Of a DNA stretch of 64,000 nt, positions 28,131 through 36,990 are shown piece after piece. The translations under genes and the position numbers were made by a program. Origin of the DNA: Pelomonas paludis. GTDB lineage: Bacteria > Pseudomonadota > Gammaproteobacteria > Burkholderiales > Burkholderiaceae_C. Position 1 is the first letter of the stretch, and each line of letters starts with the position of its first letter. The stretch spans positions 124,001 to 188,000 of the forward strand of contig NZ_JBDPZD010000005.1 in NCBI RefSeq assembly GCF_039872745.1, in the 5' to 3' direction. The notes under the pieces were generated by a model. The model was not told where the DNA came from. It saw only the letters and a list, made by a program, of their open reading frames with translations, and searched no databases.

Positions 28131-28838
28131 GTGTTCACCGGCATCGTGCAGGGCGTCGCCCAGGTCGAATCCATCGAGGCCCGCGAGGGCCTGCACACGC
28201 TGTGGCTGCGATTCCCCGAGGGCTTTGACACCGACCTCGCCATCGGCGCCAGCGTGGCCTGCGATGGCTGCTGCCTGACGGTGACCGAGCGCCAGCCCGG
28301 CGGCCGCGCCGGGTTTGATGTGATGGCTCAGACGCTGAAGCTCACCACCCTGGGCGGGCTGCAGGTGGGCTCGGGGCTCAATGTCGAGCGCGCCGCCCGC
28401 GATGGCGCCGAGATCGGCGGCCACCCGCTCTCGGGCCATGTGGACGCGACCGCACGCATCGCCGAGATCCGCCGCCCCGAGAACAACGTCGTGCTGCGCT
28501 TTGCCGTGCCCGCGCCCTGGATGCGCTACGTGTTTGCCAAGGGCTATATGGGCGTCAATGGCTGTAGCCTGACCGTGGCTGAGTGCCAGCGCGAGCGCGA
28601 CGGCTCGGGGTGGTTCGAGGTCTGGCTGATCCCTGAGACCCTGCGCATGACGACCTTTGCGAACAAGCAGGTGGGCGACGCGGTGCACCTTGAAATCGAC
28701 CGCAGCACCCAGGTGGTGGTGGACACGGTGCGCGACGCGTTGGAAGAAAAACTGGGCGCACTGTTGCCCCTGCTGGAAGACCTGGCCCGCGAGCGCGGCA
28801 TCGAGTTGGGGCAGATCACGCCCCGCCTGCCAACTTGA
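28131..28838 (+). CDS. ribE: Riboflavin synthase, alpha subunit type
   Basis: 235 residues starting at GTG with the invariant MFTGIVQG sequence, which fixes the start. Two lumazine-binding domains are visible: VACDGCCLTVTER...GGHPLSGHVDATARI in the first and MGVNGCSLTVAE...IPETLRMTTFANKQVGDAVHLEID in the second. The enzyme dismutates two 6,7-dimethyl-8-ribityllumazine molecules to riboflavin. It is about 20 residues longer than the E. coli enzyme at the C-terminus. It is a solitary gene here, without other rib genes beside it and without an FMN riboswitch-like leader in the short upstream gap. Confidence 0.93.
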   Translation: MFTGIVQGVAQVESIEAREGLHTLWLRFPEGFDTDLAIGASVACDGCCLTVTERQPGGRAGFDVMAQTLKLTTLGGLQVGSGLNVERAARDGAEIGGHPLSGHVDATARIAEIRRPENNVVLRFAVPAPWMRYVFAKGYMGVNGCSLTVAECQRERDGSGWFEVWLIPETLRMTTFANKQVGDAVHLEIDRSTQVVVDTVRDALEEKLGALLPLLEDLARERGIELGQITPRLPT

Positions 28839-28851
28839 ACCCAATTCGTCC

Positions 28852-28881
28852 CCCGAAATCCGGGTAAACGCGGATTTCGGG
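28852..28881 (+). terminator. Inverted repeat after ribE, possible terminator
   Basis: An 11-bp perfect stem, CCCGAAATCCG (28852-28862) with CGGATTTCGGG (28871-28881), and an 8-base loop. Only a weak T-containing tail (CGCTTGATT) follows, so termination strength is uncertain. Confidence 0.5.
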
Positions 28882-28985
28882 CGCTTGATTGCCTTAGGAT
28901 GCCGACCCTGGCTGACAAGCGCTTTCATAGCTGCCACACGTAGTGACAGCGGTGTCTTCAGGCCCCATACCGTCCCGCCGCCCTG

Positions 28986-30326
28986 ATGCACGCCCGTCCC
29001 CGCTTGTTCGCCCTTGTCTGGCCGATGTTCCTGGAGTTGTTGCTGGGCATTGGGCTGGGCGTGGTCGCCACCGGCCTGGCGGCGCGCATCTCCGACACCT
29101 CGGGCGCGGCCTTTGGCATTGCCAACCACGTGTTCACGACCCTGTTCATCCTGTTCCGGGTGGTGGGCGCCGGGGTGAGCGTGGCCATGACGCAGGCGCT
29201 TGGCGCCGGCCGGCGCGACCGGGCCGATGCCATTGCCCGCGCCGTGGTCGGCGTGAGCACCTGGATGGGCGGCATTGGCGCCTTGGCGGCGCTCGTGGCG
29301 GCCAAGCCGCTACTGCTGCTGATCAATGCGCCGGCCGAGGTCATGCCGCTGGCCGTGCCCCTGCTGCAAACCTTGGCGCCCGCGCTGATGATCGACGCCT
29401 GGAACGCCAACATGGCCAGCGTGCTGCGCTCCCACCTGCGCAGCCGCGAGGCGCTGGTCGTCGTGGTCGTCATCCAGGCGATCACCCTGGCCAGTGCCGT
29501 GTTCCTGATGCCCGAGATGGGCTTGCCCGGCTATGCGCTGGCCTGTGCGCTGGGTCGCTCTGCGGGGCTGGCGCTGCACATCCTGCTCTGGCGCCACCGG
29601 CTTGACCTCAAGCTGCGCGCGCCGGATTGGTGGCAGCTGCGCCGGCCCGAGCTGGCGCCGGTCTTCCACGTGGGCCTGCCGGGTGCGGCCGAGAACATCT
29701 GCCACCGCATGTGCTTCATGTTCAGCGTGGCGGCGGTGGCCAAGCTGGGCGCCGGCGCGCTGGCGACGCACGCCTACGCCTTTTCCTTCATCGGCATCAT
29801 CCTGCTCAATGGCCTGGCCATCGGCTTCAGCGTCGAGATCCTGGTCGGCCACATGATCGGCGCGGGCAATCTGCATGGCGCCAACAAGCTGGTCAAGCGC
29901 GCGCTGGCCTGGGGGCTGGGCATCACCCTGGCGGTGGCTGGCAGCTTTGCGCTGTTCGCCAAGCCGCTGTTTGGCCTTTTCACCAAGGACCCGGAGCTGC
30001 TCAAGCAAGGCGCCATGCTGCTGGCCATGACGATCATCCTGGAGCCCGGCCGCACCTTCAACCTGGTCGTCATCAATGCGCTGCGTGCCACCGGTGACGC
30101 GCGCTACCCGGTGATGGCCGGCGCGGCGTCCATGGTGCTGGTGCTGGCCGGTGGCTCCTGGCTGTTTGGGGTCTACCTGGGCTGGGGGCTGGTGGGCGTG
30201 TTCATCGCCTACACGCTGGACGAATGGATCCGCGGCCTCTCGATGTGGCACCGCTGGGTCACCCTGCGCTGGGCGCCCTATGCGCGCGCTTCGCATCGCA
30301 AGCTGCGCCGGGCTCGCGCCCACTGA
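28986..30326 (+). CDS. MATE-family efflux transporter
   Basis: 446 residues with about 12 transmembrane helices, split into two six-helix bundles. Typical of MATE proteins are the paired positions: FLELLLGIGLGVVATGLAARISD in the first half and GLPGAAENICHRMCFMFSVAAVAKLGAGALATHAYAF in the second. These pumps export cationic compounds in exchange for H+ or Na+. The substrate is unknown. Gene stands alone, between an inverted repeat and the nucleoside operon. Confidence 0.88.
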   Translation: MHARPRLFALVWPMFLELLLGIGLGVVATGLAARISDTSGAAFGIANHVFTTLFILFRVVGAGVSVAMTQALGAGRRDRADAIARAVVGVSTWMGGIGALAALVAAKPLLLLINAPAEVMPLAVPLLQTLAPALMIDAWNANMASVLRSHLRSREALVVVVVIQAITLASAVFLMPEMGLPGYALACALGRSAGLALHILLWRHRLDLKLRAPDWWQLRRPELAPVFHVGLPGAAENICHRMCFMFSVAAVAKLGAGALATHAYAFSFIGIILLNGLAIGFSVEILVGHMIGAGNLHGANKLVKRALAWGLGITLAVAGSFALFAKPLFGLFTKDPELLKQGAMLLAMTIILEPGRTFNLVVINALRATGDARYPVMAGAASMVLVLAGGSWLFGVYLGWGLVGVFIAYTLDEWIRGLSMWHRWVTLRWAPYARASHRKLRRARAH

Positions 30327-30376
30327 GCTTGTCGTAAGCGTGGGGCGGATCCCACGGGAAGCAACGCCGCTCTTCC

Positions 30377-30382
30377 TAGAAT
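30377..30382 (+). promoter_or_regulatory. Possible -10 box of the nucleoside operon
   Basis: TAGAAT at 30377-30382, 35 bases before the BMP-protein ATG. No clear -35 is seen. GTGGG-N5-CCCAC at 30340-30354 just upstream is an inverted repeat that could be an operator. Confidence 0.35.
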
Positions 30383-30417
30383 CGCCCGGTGTTTACTCAC
30401 CCGTCGAAGTTGCCGCG

Positions 30418-31386
30418 ATGAAGCTCCGCCTTGCTCCCCTCGCGCTGCTGGCCGCCCTGGCCACGGCCCATGCCCAGCAGCCTGCTGTCATCTTCGACAT
30501 GGGTGGCAAGTTCGACAAGTCCTTCAACCAGGCCGGCTACGTCGGCGCCGAGCAGTGGAAGAAGGAAACCGGCAAGGCCTATCTCGAGTTCGAGATCAGC
30601 AACGACACCCAGCGCGTGCAGGCGCTGCGGCGCATGGCAGAGAAGGGTGCCAGCCCCATCATCGGCATCGGCTTCGCGCAGGCCTCGGCCATGCAGCAGG
30701 TGGCCAAGGCCTTTCCCAAGACCCAGTTCGTCATCATCGACGGCAAGGTGGACCTGCCCAATGTGCAGTCCGTGCTTTTCAAGGAGCATGAGGGCAGCTA
30801 TGTGGTGGGCGCGCTGGCGGCCATGGTCAGCAAGACCGGCAAGCTGGGCTTTGTCGGCGGCATGGACATCCCGTTGATCCGCAAGTTCCAGTGCGGCTAC
30901 GAGCAAGGCGTGAAGGCCACCAACCCCAAGGCCGAGGTGTTCTCGAACATGACCGGCACCACCTCGTCCGCCTGGAACGACCCCACCCGTGGCGGTGAGC
31001 TCGCCAAGGCCCAGTTCGCCAAGGGCGCGGATGTCGTCTTCGCAGCGGCAGGCGGCACGGGCGTGGGCGTCTACCAGGCGGCCAAAGATGCCGGCAAGCT
31101 GGCCATCGGGGTCGATAGCAACCAGAACCACGTGCAGCCCGGCACCATGCTGACCTCGATGGTCAAGCGTGTGGACGTGGCCGTGTACACCGCCCTCAAG
31201 AGTTGGACCGGCGGCCTGCAGGTGCTGGGCCTGAAGGAAGGCGCTGTGGACTACGCGCTCGACGAGCACAACGCCAAGCTGATCCCGGCGCCGCTCAAGG
31301 CCAAGGTCGATGCCGTGAAGGCCGACATCGTGGCCGGCAAGATCAAGGTCGCCGACTACATGGCTGACGGCTCTTGTAAGTACTGA
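30418..31386 (+). CDS. BMP-family nucleoside-binding protein of an ABC importer
   Basis: 322 residues with a signal peptide (KLRLAPLALLAALATAHAQ). The mature part shows the basic membrane protein (PnrA-like) pattern: VIFDMGGKFDKSFNQAGYVGAEQW, then KLGFVGGMDIPLIRKFQCGYEQGVKA, AAGGTGVGVYQAAKDAGKLAIGVDSNQN. These proteins bind purine or pyrimidine nucleosides. Unlike many BMP proteins there is no lipobox, so it should be free in the periplasm. First gene of an eight-gene operon whose other members import and degrade nucleosides. Confidence 0.9.
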   Translation: MKLRLAPLALLAALATAHAQQPAVIFDMGGKFDKSFNQAGYVGAEQWKKETGKAYLEFEISNDTQRVQALRRMAEKGASPIIGIGFAQASAMQQVAKAFPKTQFVIIDGKVDLPNVQSVLFKEHEGSYVVGALAAMVSKTGKLGFVGGMDIPLIRKFQCGYEQGVKATNPKAEVFSNMTGTTSSAWNDPTRGGELAKAQFAKGADVVFAAAGGTGVGVYQAAKDAGKLAIGVDSNQNHVQPGTMLTSMVKRVDVAVYTALKSWTGGLQVLGLKEGAVDYALDEHNAKLIPAPLKAKVDAVKADIVAGKIKVADYMADGSCKY

Positions 31387-31392
31387 GCCTGC

Positions 31393-32919
31393 ATGCCAGT
31401 CGCTGTTCGCCTCCACGGCATCTCCAAGCGCTTTGGCGCCGTCCAGGCCAACCGTGAGGTAAGCCTGTCGGTGGCCGCTGGCTCGGTGCATGGCCTGGTG
31501 GGCGAGAACGGTGCGGGCAAGAGCACGCTGATGGCCATCCTCTATGGCTACTACCTGGCGGACGCCGGCCACATCGAGGTGAACGGCCAGCCGGCCCGCA
31601 TTGCCAATTCGCACGAGGCCATCGCGCTCGGTATCGGCATGGTGCATCAGCACTTCATGCTGGTGGACACGCTCTCCTGCCTGGAGAACGTGATGCTGGG
31701 CGCCGAGGGTGGCTTCTTCCTTGGCGCGGCCAAGCGGCTGGTGCGGGCCGAGCTGCAGCGCCTGATGGCCGAGACCGGTCTGCAGGTCGATCTCGATGCC
31801 CTCGCGGGTGACCTGCCCGTGGGCGAGCTGCAGCGTCTGGAAATCTTGAAGGCCCTGTACCGCGGCGCACGCATCCTGATCCTCGACGAGCCCACCGCCG
31901 TGCTCACCCCGCAGGAGACCGACCAGCTCTTCGTCACCCTGCGCGCCCTGCGCGAGCGCGGCACCACCATCCTTCTGATCACGCACAAGCTGCGTGAAGT
32001 GATGAGCCTGTGCGACGCGGTGACCGTGATGCGCGCGGGCCAGGTCGTTGAGTCGCGCCCCATTGCCGAGTGGACCGAGGAGCGCCTGGCTGAGTCCATG
32101 GTGGGCCGCAAGGTCAGCCTGGGGCGGCCTGCCGCAGCGGGAACCGAAGTGGGCGCCATTCGCTTACAAGCCACCGGCCTGCGCCTGCGCCATGCCAATG
32201 GCGTGCCCGCGCTGCGTGACGTGTCATTGAGCCTGCGTGCGGGCGAAATCGTCGGCGTGGCCGGTGTGTCCGGCAATGGGCAGAGCGAGCTGCTGGAGGT
32301 GCTCTCCGGCCTGCGCGCGCCCGAGGCTGGGCAGATGCAGCTGGGCGATGTGCGCTTCACGTTTGATGCCTGGCTCCACCCCGCCCAGGCCCGCGAGTTG
32401 CGCCTTGCCCATGTGCCCGAAGACCGCCATGCCGTGGGCCTGGTGATGAGCTTCCCCGCCTGGGAGAGCGCCGTGCTGGGCTACCAAGACCTGCCCAAGT
32501 ACCGGCGCGGCCCGAGCATGAACCACCCGGCCATGCAGGCCGCCACCGCCGCGATGCAGGAGCGCTTTGACGTGCGGCCGCGCGATGTGCAGCTGGGTTC
32601 GTCCAAGTTCTCGGGCGGCAACCAGCAAAAGCTCATCCTCGCGCGCGAGATCGGTGAGCAGCCGCAGGTGCTGCTGGTCGGCCAGCCCACGCGCGGCGTG
32701 GACATCGGTGCCATCGAGTTCATCCACAGCCAGCTGCGCGCGCTGCGCGATGCCGGCTGCGCCGTGCTGTTGGTCTCCAGCGAGCTGGACGAGATCCTCG
32801 CCCTGGCCGACCGCGTGCTGGTGATGAACGCCGGCCGCATCACCGGCGAGCTGGCCATCGACGACTGCGACGAACGCCGCCTCGGCCTCTTGATGGCCGC
32901 GCAGCAGGAGGCCGCATGA
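31393..32919 (+). CDS. Nucleoside ABC importer ATPase, two fused ABC domains
   Basis: 508 residues. The first domain has Walker A GENGAGKST, LPVGELQRLEILKALYRGARILILDEPTAVLTP (signature and Walker B). The second has a degenerate Walker A (GVSGNGQSELL), the FSGGNQQKLILAREI signature and GQPTRGVDIGAI. This fused layout is the rule for BMP-linked importers such as NupO/YufO. It powers uptake through the two permeases that follow. The stop overlaps the first permease start (ATGA). Confidence 0.93.
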   Translation: MPVAVRLHGISKRFGAVQANREVSLSVAAGSVHGLVGENGAGKSTLMAILYGYYLADAGHIEVNGQPARIANSHEAIALGIGMVHQHFMLVDTLSCLENVMLGAEGGFFLGAAKRLVRAELQRLMAETGLQVDLDALAGDLPVGELQRLEILKALYRGARILILDEPTAVLTPQETDQLFVTLRALRERGTTILLITHKLREVMSLCDAVTVMRAGQVVESRPIAEWTEERLAESMVGRKVSLGRPAAAGTEVGAIRLQATGLRLRHANGVPALRDVSLSLRAGEIVGVAGVSGNGQSELLEVLSGLRAPEAGQMQLGDVRFTFDAWLHPAQARELRLAHVPEDRHAVGLVMSFPAWESAVLGYQDLPKYRRGPSMNHPAMQAATAAMQERFDVRPRDVQLGSSKFSGGNQQKLILAREIGEQPQVLLVGQPTRGVDIGAIEFIHSQLRALRDAGCAVLLVSSELDEILALADRVLVMNAGRITGELAIDDCDERRLGLLMAAQQEAA

Positions 32920-34016
32920 CGCCGCTGCCGCGCTGGATCGACCTCGGCCTGCTGCCGATTTGGAACCTGGCGATGGCGCTGCTCGTCGCGGGCCTCGTGG
33001 TGCTGGTCATCGGCCACAGCCCCTGGCAGGCGCTGAGCGTGTTGCTGCAGGGCTCGCTCGGCAGTGCGCGCGGGCTGGGCTACTCGCTCTACTACGCCAC
33101 CAGCTTCATCTTCACGGGCCTGGCGGTGGCGGTGGCCATCCATGCGGGGCTGTTCAACATCGGCGGCGAGGGCCAGGCCACGCTGGGCGGCATCGGCGTG
33201 GCCCTGCTCGCGCTGTGGCTCGGGGCCAAACTGCCGGCGGTGGTGCTGCTGCCGCTGCTGGTGCTGGCCGCCGCCGGCTTTGGCATGGTCTGGGCGGCGC
33301 TGCCGGGCTATCTGCAGGCTTGGCGCGGCAGCCATGTGGTCATCACCACCATCATGTTCAATTTCCTGGCGGCGGGGCTCAATGGCTATCTGCTCGTCAA
33401 CTGGCTGCGCCCGGCCGACAGCATGGCCGTCGAGAGCGCCGAGTTCGCGCCCAGCGCGCGCTTCCCCGCCGTGCATGAGCTGCTGGAGAGCGTGGGTGTT
33501 GAATGGCCATCGTCGCCGCTCAACCTCAGCCTCCTGCTGGCGCTGGCGGCCTGCGTCTTCGTCTGGTGGTTCCTCTGGAAGAGCGCGGCCGGCTATGCGG
33601 TGCGCGCCGTCGGGGCTTCGCCGCGCGCCGCGCACTACGGCGGCATCGCACCGCGCCGGCAGATCCTGCTGGCCATGGCAGTGTCGGGGGCCCTGGCCGG
33701 CCTGGTCGGTGTCAACGAAATCTCGGGCGTGCAGGGCAAGCTGACGCTGGACTTCGTGGCTGGCGCGGGCTTCACCGGCATCGCCTGCTCGCTGATGGGC
33801 CGCAACCACCCGGTGGGCATCCTGCTCGCGGCCTTGCTCTTTGGCGTGCTCTACCAGGGCGGGGTCGAGGTCTCGTTCGAGCTGCAAGGCTTCAGCCGCG
33901 AGATGGTCGTCACCGCCCAGGGCTTGATCGTGCTGTTCTCGGGCGCGATGGCCACGGTCAGCGCGCCGCTCTTTGCCACCCTGTATGCCCGCTTCAAGGG
34001 AGCAAAGCATGGATGA
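32916..34016 (+). CDS. Nucleoside ABC importer permease 1
   Basis: 366 residues, about 9-10 transmembrane helices, BPD_transp_2 family. LFNIGGEGQATLGGIGVALLALWLG and SHVVITTIMFNFLAAGLNGYLL are characteristic of NupP/YufP-type permeases; GVNEISGVQGKLTLDFVAGAGFTGIACSLMGRNHPVGI is the conserved late segment. Start overlaps the ATPase stop (ATGA), and its end overlaps permease 2 by 8 bases. Confidence 0.92.
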   Translation: MTPLPRWIDLGLLPIWNLAMALLVAGLVVLVIGHSPWQALSVLLQGSLGSARGLGYSLYYATSFIFTGLAVAVAIHAGLFNIGGEGQATLGGIGVALLALWLGAKLPAVVLLPLLVLAAAGFGMVWAALPGYLQAWRGSHVVITTIMFNFLAAGLNGYLLVNWLRPADSMAVESAEFAPSARFPAVHELLESVGVEWPSSPLNLSLLLALAACVFVWWFLWKSAAGYAVRAVGASPRAAHYGGIAPRRQILLAMAVSGALAGLVGVNEISGVQGKLTLDFVAGAGFTGIACSLMGRNHPVGILLAALLFGVLYQGGVEVSFELQGFSREMVVTAQGLIVLFSGAMATVSAPLFATLYARFKGAKHG

Positions 34017-34974
34017 GCTGCTGATCGGCTCCCTGCTCGCTTCGCTGCTGCGCGTCAGCGTGCCTCTGCTGCTGTGCGCGATGGCCGGCGTGCTGTCCGA
34101 GCGCGCGGGTGTGGTGGACCTTGGGCTGGAAGGCAAGATGCTGTTTGCCGCCTTCGCCGCAGCGGCCACAGCCTCGCTCACGCAGTCGGCCGGGCTCGGT
34201 CTGCTGGCGGCCATGGGCGTGGCCTGCTTCGTGTCCCTGGTGCATGGCTTTGCGACCGTCACCCACCGGGGCGACCAGATCGTCTCCGGCGTGGCGCTCA
34301 ACATGATTGCGGCCGGCCTCACCGTGGTGCTGGGCATCGCCTGGTTCCAGCAAGGTGGGCAAACGCCCGCCATCGGCCCCGAGGTGCGCCTGGGCGCCCT
34401 GATCCCGGGCTTTGGCGAGCCGCGCGCGGGCGATTGGCTGGCCTCGGTGCTGGGCCATGGCCTGCTCAGCCACAACGCGCTGGTCTACCTGGCCTTTGTG
34501 CTCGTTGCCTTGGTGTGGTTCTTCCTGGAGCACACGCGGCCCGGCCTGCGCCTGCGCGCCGTGGGCGAGAACCCGGCCATGGTCGATGCCGCCGGCGTCT
34601 CGGTGCCCGGCCTGCGCTATCAGGCGCTCATGATGAACGGCGTGCTCTGCGGCCTCGCGGGCGCTTACCTGACCCTGGCGCAGAACGCGTCCTTCTCTCC
34701 CAATATGACGGCCGGCCGTGGCTATATCGCGCTCGCGGCGATGATCTTTGGCAAGTGGCGCCCGCTGCCCACGCTGGGCGCCTGCTTGCTGTTCGGCTTC
34801 CTGGACGCGGTGGCCATTCGCTTGCAGGGCGTGCAGGTCCCGGGCATTGGTGAGGTGCCGGTGCAGCTGATTCAGTCGCTGCCCTATCTGCTGACGGTGG
34901 TGTTGCTCGCCGGCTTCATCGGCCAGGCCGTGGCGCCCAAGGCGCTGGCCAAGCCGTACTTGAAAGAACGTTGA
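34009..34974 (+). CDS. Nucleoside ABC importer permease 2
   Basis: 321 residues, about 9 transmembrane helices. LSERAGVVDLGLEGKMLFAAFAAA and VSGVALNMIAAGLTVVL match NupQ/YufQ-type permeases, which pair with permease 1. AENPAMVDAAGVSVPGLRYQALMMNGVLCGLAGAYL-like sequence is the conserved cytoplasmic loop. ATG 34009 follows AAGGGAG at the end of the previous gene. The stop overlaps the cdd start (TGATG). Confidence 0.92.
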   Translation: MDELLIGSLLASLLRVSVPLLLCAMAGVLSERAGVVDLGLEGKMLFAAFAAAATASLTQSAGLGLLAAMGVACFVSLVHGFATVTHRGDQIVSGVALNMIAAGLTVVLGIAWFQQGGQTPAIGPEVRLGALIPGFGEPRAGDWLASVLGHGLLSHNALVYLAFVLVALVWFFLEHTRPGLRLRAVGENPAMVDAAGVSVPGLRYQALMMNGVLCGLAGAYLTLAQNASFSPNMTAGRGYIALAAMIFGKWRPLPTLGACLLFGFLDAVAIRLQGVQVPGIGEVPVQLIQSLPYLLTVVLLAGFIGQAVAPKALAKPYLKER

Positions 34975-35387
34975 TGAACCTGGACGACGCCCTGTTGGCC
35001 GACCTGCTCGCCGCCTCGCTCGACGCCCGTGCCTACTCGCACTCGCCCTACTCAGGCTATGCGGTCGGCGCCGCCGTGCTGGATGAACAAGGCCGCATCC
35101 ACAAAGGCGCCAATATCGAGAACGCCGCCTACCCGCAGGGCTGGTGTGCCGAGGCTTCAGCCTTGACGGCTATGGTGATGGCCGGGGGCAAGCAGGCGAG
35201 GGCGGTGCTGGTGACGGGGCCGGGGCCCGAAGTCATCACGCCCTGTGGCGGCTGCCGGCAGAAACTGCGCGAATTTGCGGGCCCTGAATTGCTGATCCTG
35301 GCGGGCGACCCGAGTGGCCTGCGGGGGCGCTGGACGCTCTCCGAGCTGCTGCCGCACAGCTTCGGGCCCGACCATTTGAAACCTTGA
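34974..35387 (+). CDS. cdd: Cytidine deaminase
   Basis: 137 residues, the length of the homotetrameric class. It converts cytidine and deoxycytidine to uridine and deoxyuridine. Zinc ligands are visible: Cys58 in GWCAEASAL (Glu60 catalytic) and Cys91/Cys94 in PCGGCRQ. SHSPYSGYAVGAAVL is the conserved N-terminal block. ATG 34974 overlaps the previous stop by one base; a TTG three bases earlier is possible. Its place between the importer and PNP fits nucleoside salvage. Confidence 0.94.
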   Translation: MNLDDALLADLLAASLDARAYSHSPYSGYAVGAAVLDEQGRIHKGANIENAAYPQGWCAEASALTAMVMAGGKQARAVLVTGPGPEVITPCGGCRQKLREFAGPELLILAGDPSGLRGRWTLSELLPHSFGPDHLKP

Positions 35388-35394
35388 GGACGAC

Positions 35395-36234
35395 ATGACG
35401 ACGAACTCTCAGTCGCTGGATGCTTTGATCGACGCCAGCGTGGACGCGCTGAAGGCGCAGTGTGGTGAGGCCCCGGCCGTGGCCGTGGTGCTGGGCTCGG
35501 GCTGGTCGGGCGCGGTGTCGCGCGTCGAAGGCGCGCTGCACCTGCCCTACACGGCGCTGCCCGCCTTCCCGCAGCCCAAGGTCGAGGGCCACGTCAGCGA
35601 AGTGGTGGTGGGCCGCATCGGCGCCCAGCGCGTGGTGATGCTGCGCGGCCGCGTGCACACGTATGAGAGCGGCGACTGCACCGGCATGGCCGGCGCCATC
35701 CGCACGCTCAAGCGCTGGGGCGTCAAGCTGCTGCTGCAGACCAATGCCTCGGGCTCGCTGCGGCACGAGATGCCCCCGGGCAGCCTGATGCTGATCAACG
35801 ACCACATCAACGCGCCGCAGCGCAGCCCCCTGGTGGGCGAGACCGGCATGCACCGCTTCGTGGACATGAACGGCGCCTACGACCCCGAGCTCCGCGCCCA
35901 CGCGCGCACGGTGGCGGCAGGGCGGGGCCGCATCCTGCCCGAGGGCGTCTACGTCTGGGCCTTGGGGCCGCAGTTCGAGACCCCGGCCGAGATCCGCATG
36001 TTTGCCGCCTGGGGCGCCAGCGCGGTGGGCATGAGCACCGTGCCCGAGACCATCCTGGCTCGCCACGCCGGCCTGCGCGTGATGGGCCTGGCGTTGATGA
36101 CGAACATGGCAGCCGGGATGTCGGCCGAGGCGCTGACGCACGAGCTGACGCTCAAGCAGGCGGCTGCATCGGCTGAAGACGCCGCCGACTTTCTGGCCGC
36201 GTTGGTGGCCAGCTTTGCGGACATCCCGCTATGA
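35395..36234 (+). CDS. Purine-nucleoside phosphorylase (trimeric PNP family)
   Basis: 279 residues. VVLGSGWSG is the phosphate-binding loop (usually GSGL). GRVHTYESGDCTGMAGAIRTLKRWGVK, NASGSLRHEMPPGSLMLINDHIN and GPQFETPAEIRMFAAWGASAVGMSTVPETILARHAGL are conserved blocks of the low-molecular-weight trimeric class. It splits inosine, guanosine and their deoxy forms into base plus (deoxy)ribose-1-phosphate. Its stop overlaps the deoC start (ATGA). Confidence 0.92.
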   Translation: MTTNSQSLDALIDASVDALKAQCGEAPAVAVVLGSGWSGAVSRVEGALHLPYTALPAFPQPKVEGHVSEVVVGRIGAQRVVMLRGRVHTYESGDCTGMAGAIRTLKRWGVKLLLQTNASGSLRHEMPPGSLMLINDHINAPQRSPLVGETGMHRFVDMNGAYDPELRAHARTVAAGRGRILPEGVYVWALGPQFETPAEIRMFAAWGASAVGMSTVPETILARHAGLRVMGLALMTNMAAGMSAEALTHELTLKQAAASAEDAADFLAALVASFADIPL

Positions 36235-36989
36235 GCCTACAAGACGCCGCCCGCCAGGCGCTCGCTTGCCTGGACTTGACCAGCCTGAACGACGCCGACA
36301 CGCCCGCCGACATCGACGCCCTGTGCCGCCGCGCCCAGACGCTCTTTGGCCCCGTGGCCGCCGTGTGCGTATGGCCGCGCTTTGTGGCGCAGGCGCGCGC
36401 TGCGCTGCCCAAGGAAATCGGCGTCGCTGCGGTCGCCAACTTCCCGCACGGCGGGCTGGACCTGGCGCCCGTGCTTGCCGAGGTACAGACCATCATCGAC
36501 GCCGGCGGCGACGAGATCGACGTCGTTTTGCCCTATGCGGCGCTCAAGGCCGGCAAGGGCAGTGAGGTGTCTGAGTTCCTGGGCGAGGTGCGCCACGCCA
36601 GCCGGCCGCTGACGCTCAAGCTCATCATCGAATCGGGCGAACTGGCCACGCCAGAGCTCATCGCCGAGGCCACGCGCTTGGGGCTGATCGCCGGCGCCGA
36701 CTTCATCAAGACCAGCACTGGCAAGAGCAAGGTCTCGGCCACGCTGGCCGCTGCCGAGGTGATGCTGAAGGAAATCGCTGGCAGCGGCCTGCACGCAGCG
36801 GGCTTCAAGGCCTCGGGCGGCATCCGCACGGTGGCCGATGCGGCGCCGTATCTCGACCTCGCGGCGCAATTGCTGGGCCCCGATGCCGTCAATCCGCGCC
36901 GCTTCCGCTTCGGCGCCAGCGGCCTCTTGAACGACATCGAGGCTGTGCTCTCCGGCACCGCTGCCGCGCCTGCCAAGGCAGGCTACTGA
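36231..36989 (+). CDS. deoC: Deoxyribose-phosphate aldolase
   Basis: 252 residues, TIM barrel. It cleaves deoxyribose-5-phosphate to glyceraldehyde-3-phosphate and acetaldehyde. CLDLTSLNDADTP holds the substrate Asp-Leu-Thr region; GGDEIDVVLPYAALKAG and FIKTSTGKSKVSATLAAAEVM include the Schiff-base Lys in KTSTGK; FKASGGIRTVADA contains the second active-site Lys. The ATG overlaps the PNP stop, and deoA starts one base after its stop. Confidence 0.95.
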   Translation: MSLQDAARQALACLDLTSLNDADTPADIDALCRRAQTLFGPVAAVCVWPRFVAQARAALPKEIGVAAVANFPHGGLDLAPVLAEVQTIIDAGGDEIDVVLPYAALKAGKGSEVSEFLGEVRHASRPLTLKLIIESGELATPELIAEATRLGLIAGADFIKTSTGKSKVSATLAAAEVMLKEIAGSGLHAAGFKASGGIRTVADAAPYLDLAAQLLGPDAVNPRRFRFGASGLLNDIEAVLSGTAAAPAKAGY

Positions 36990-36990
36990 A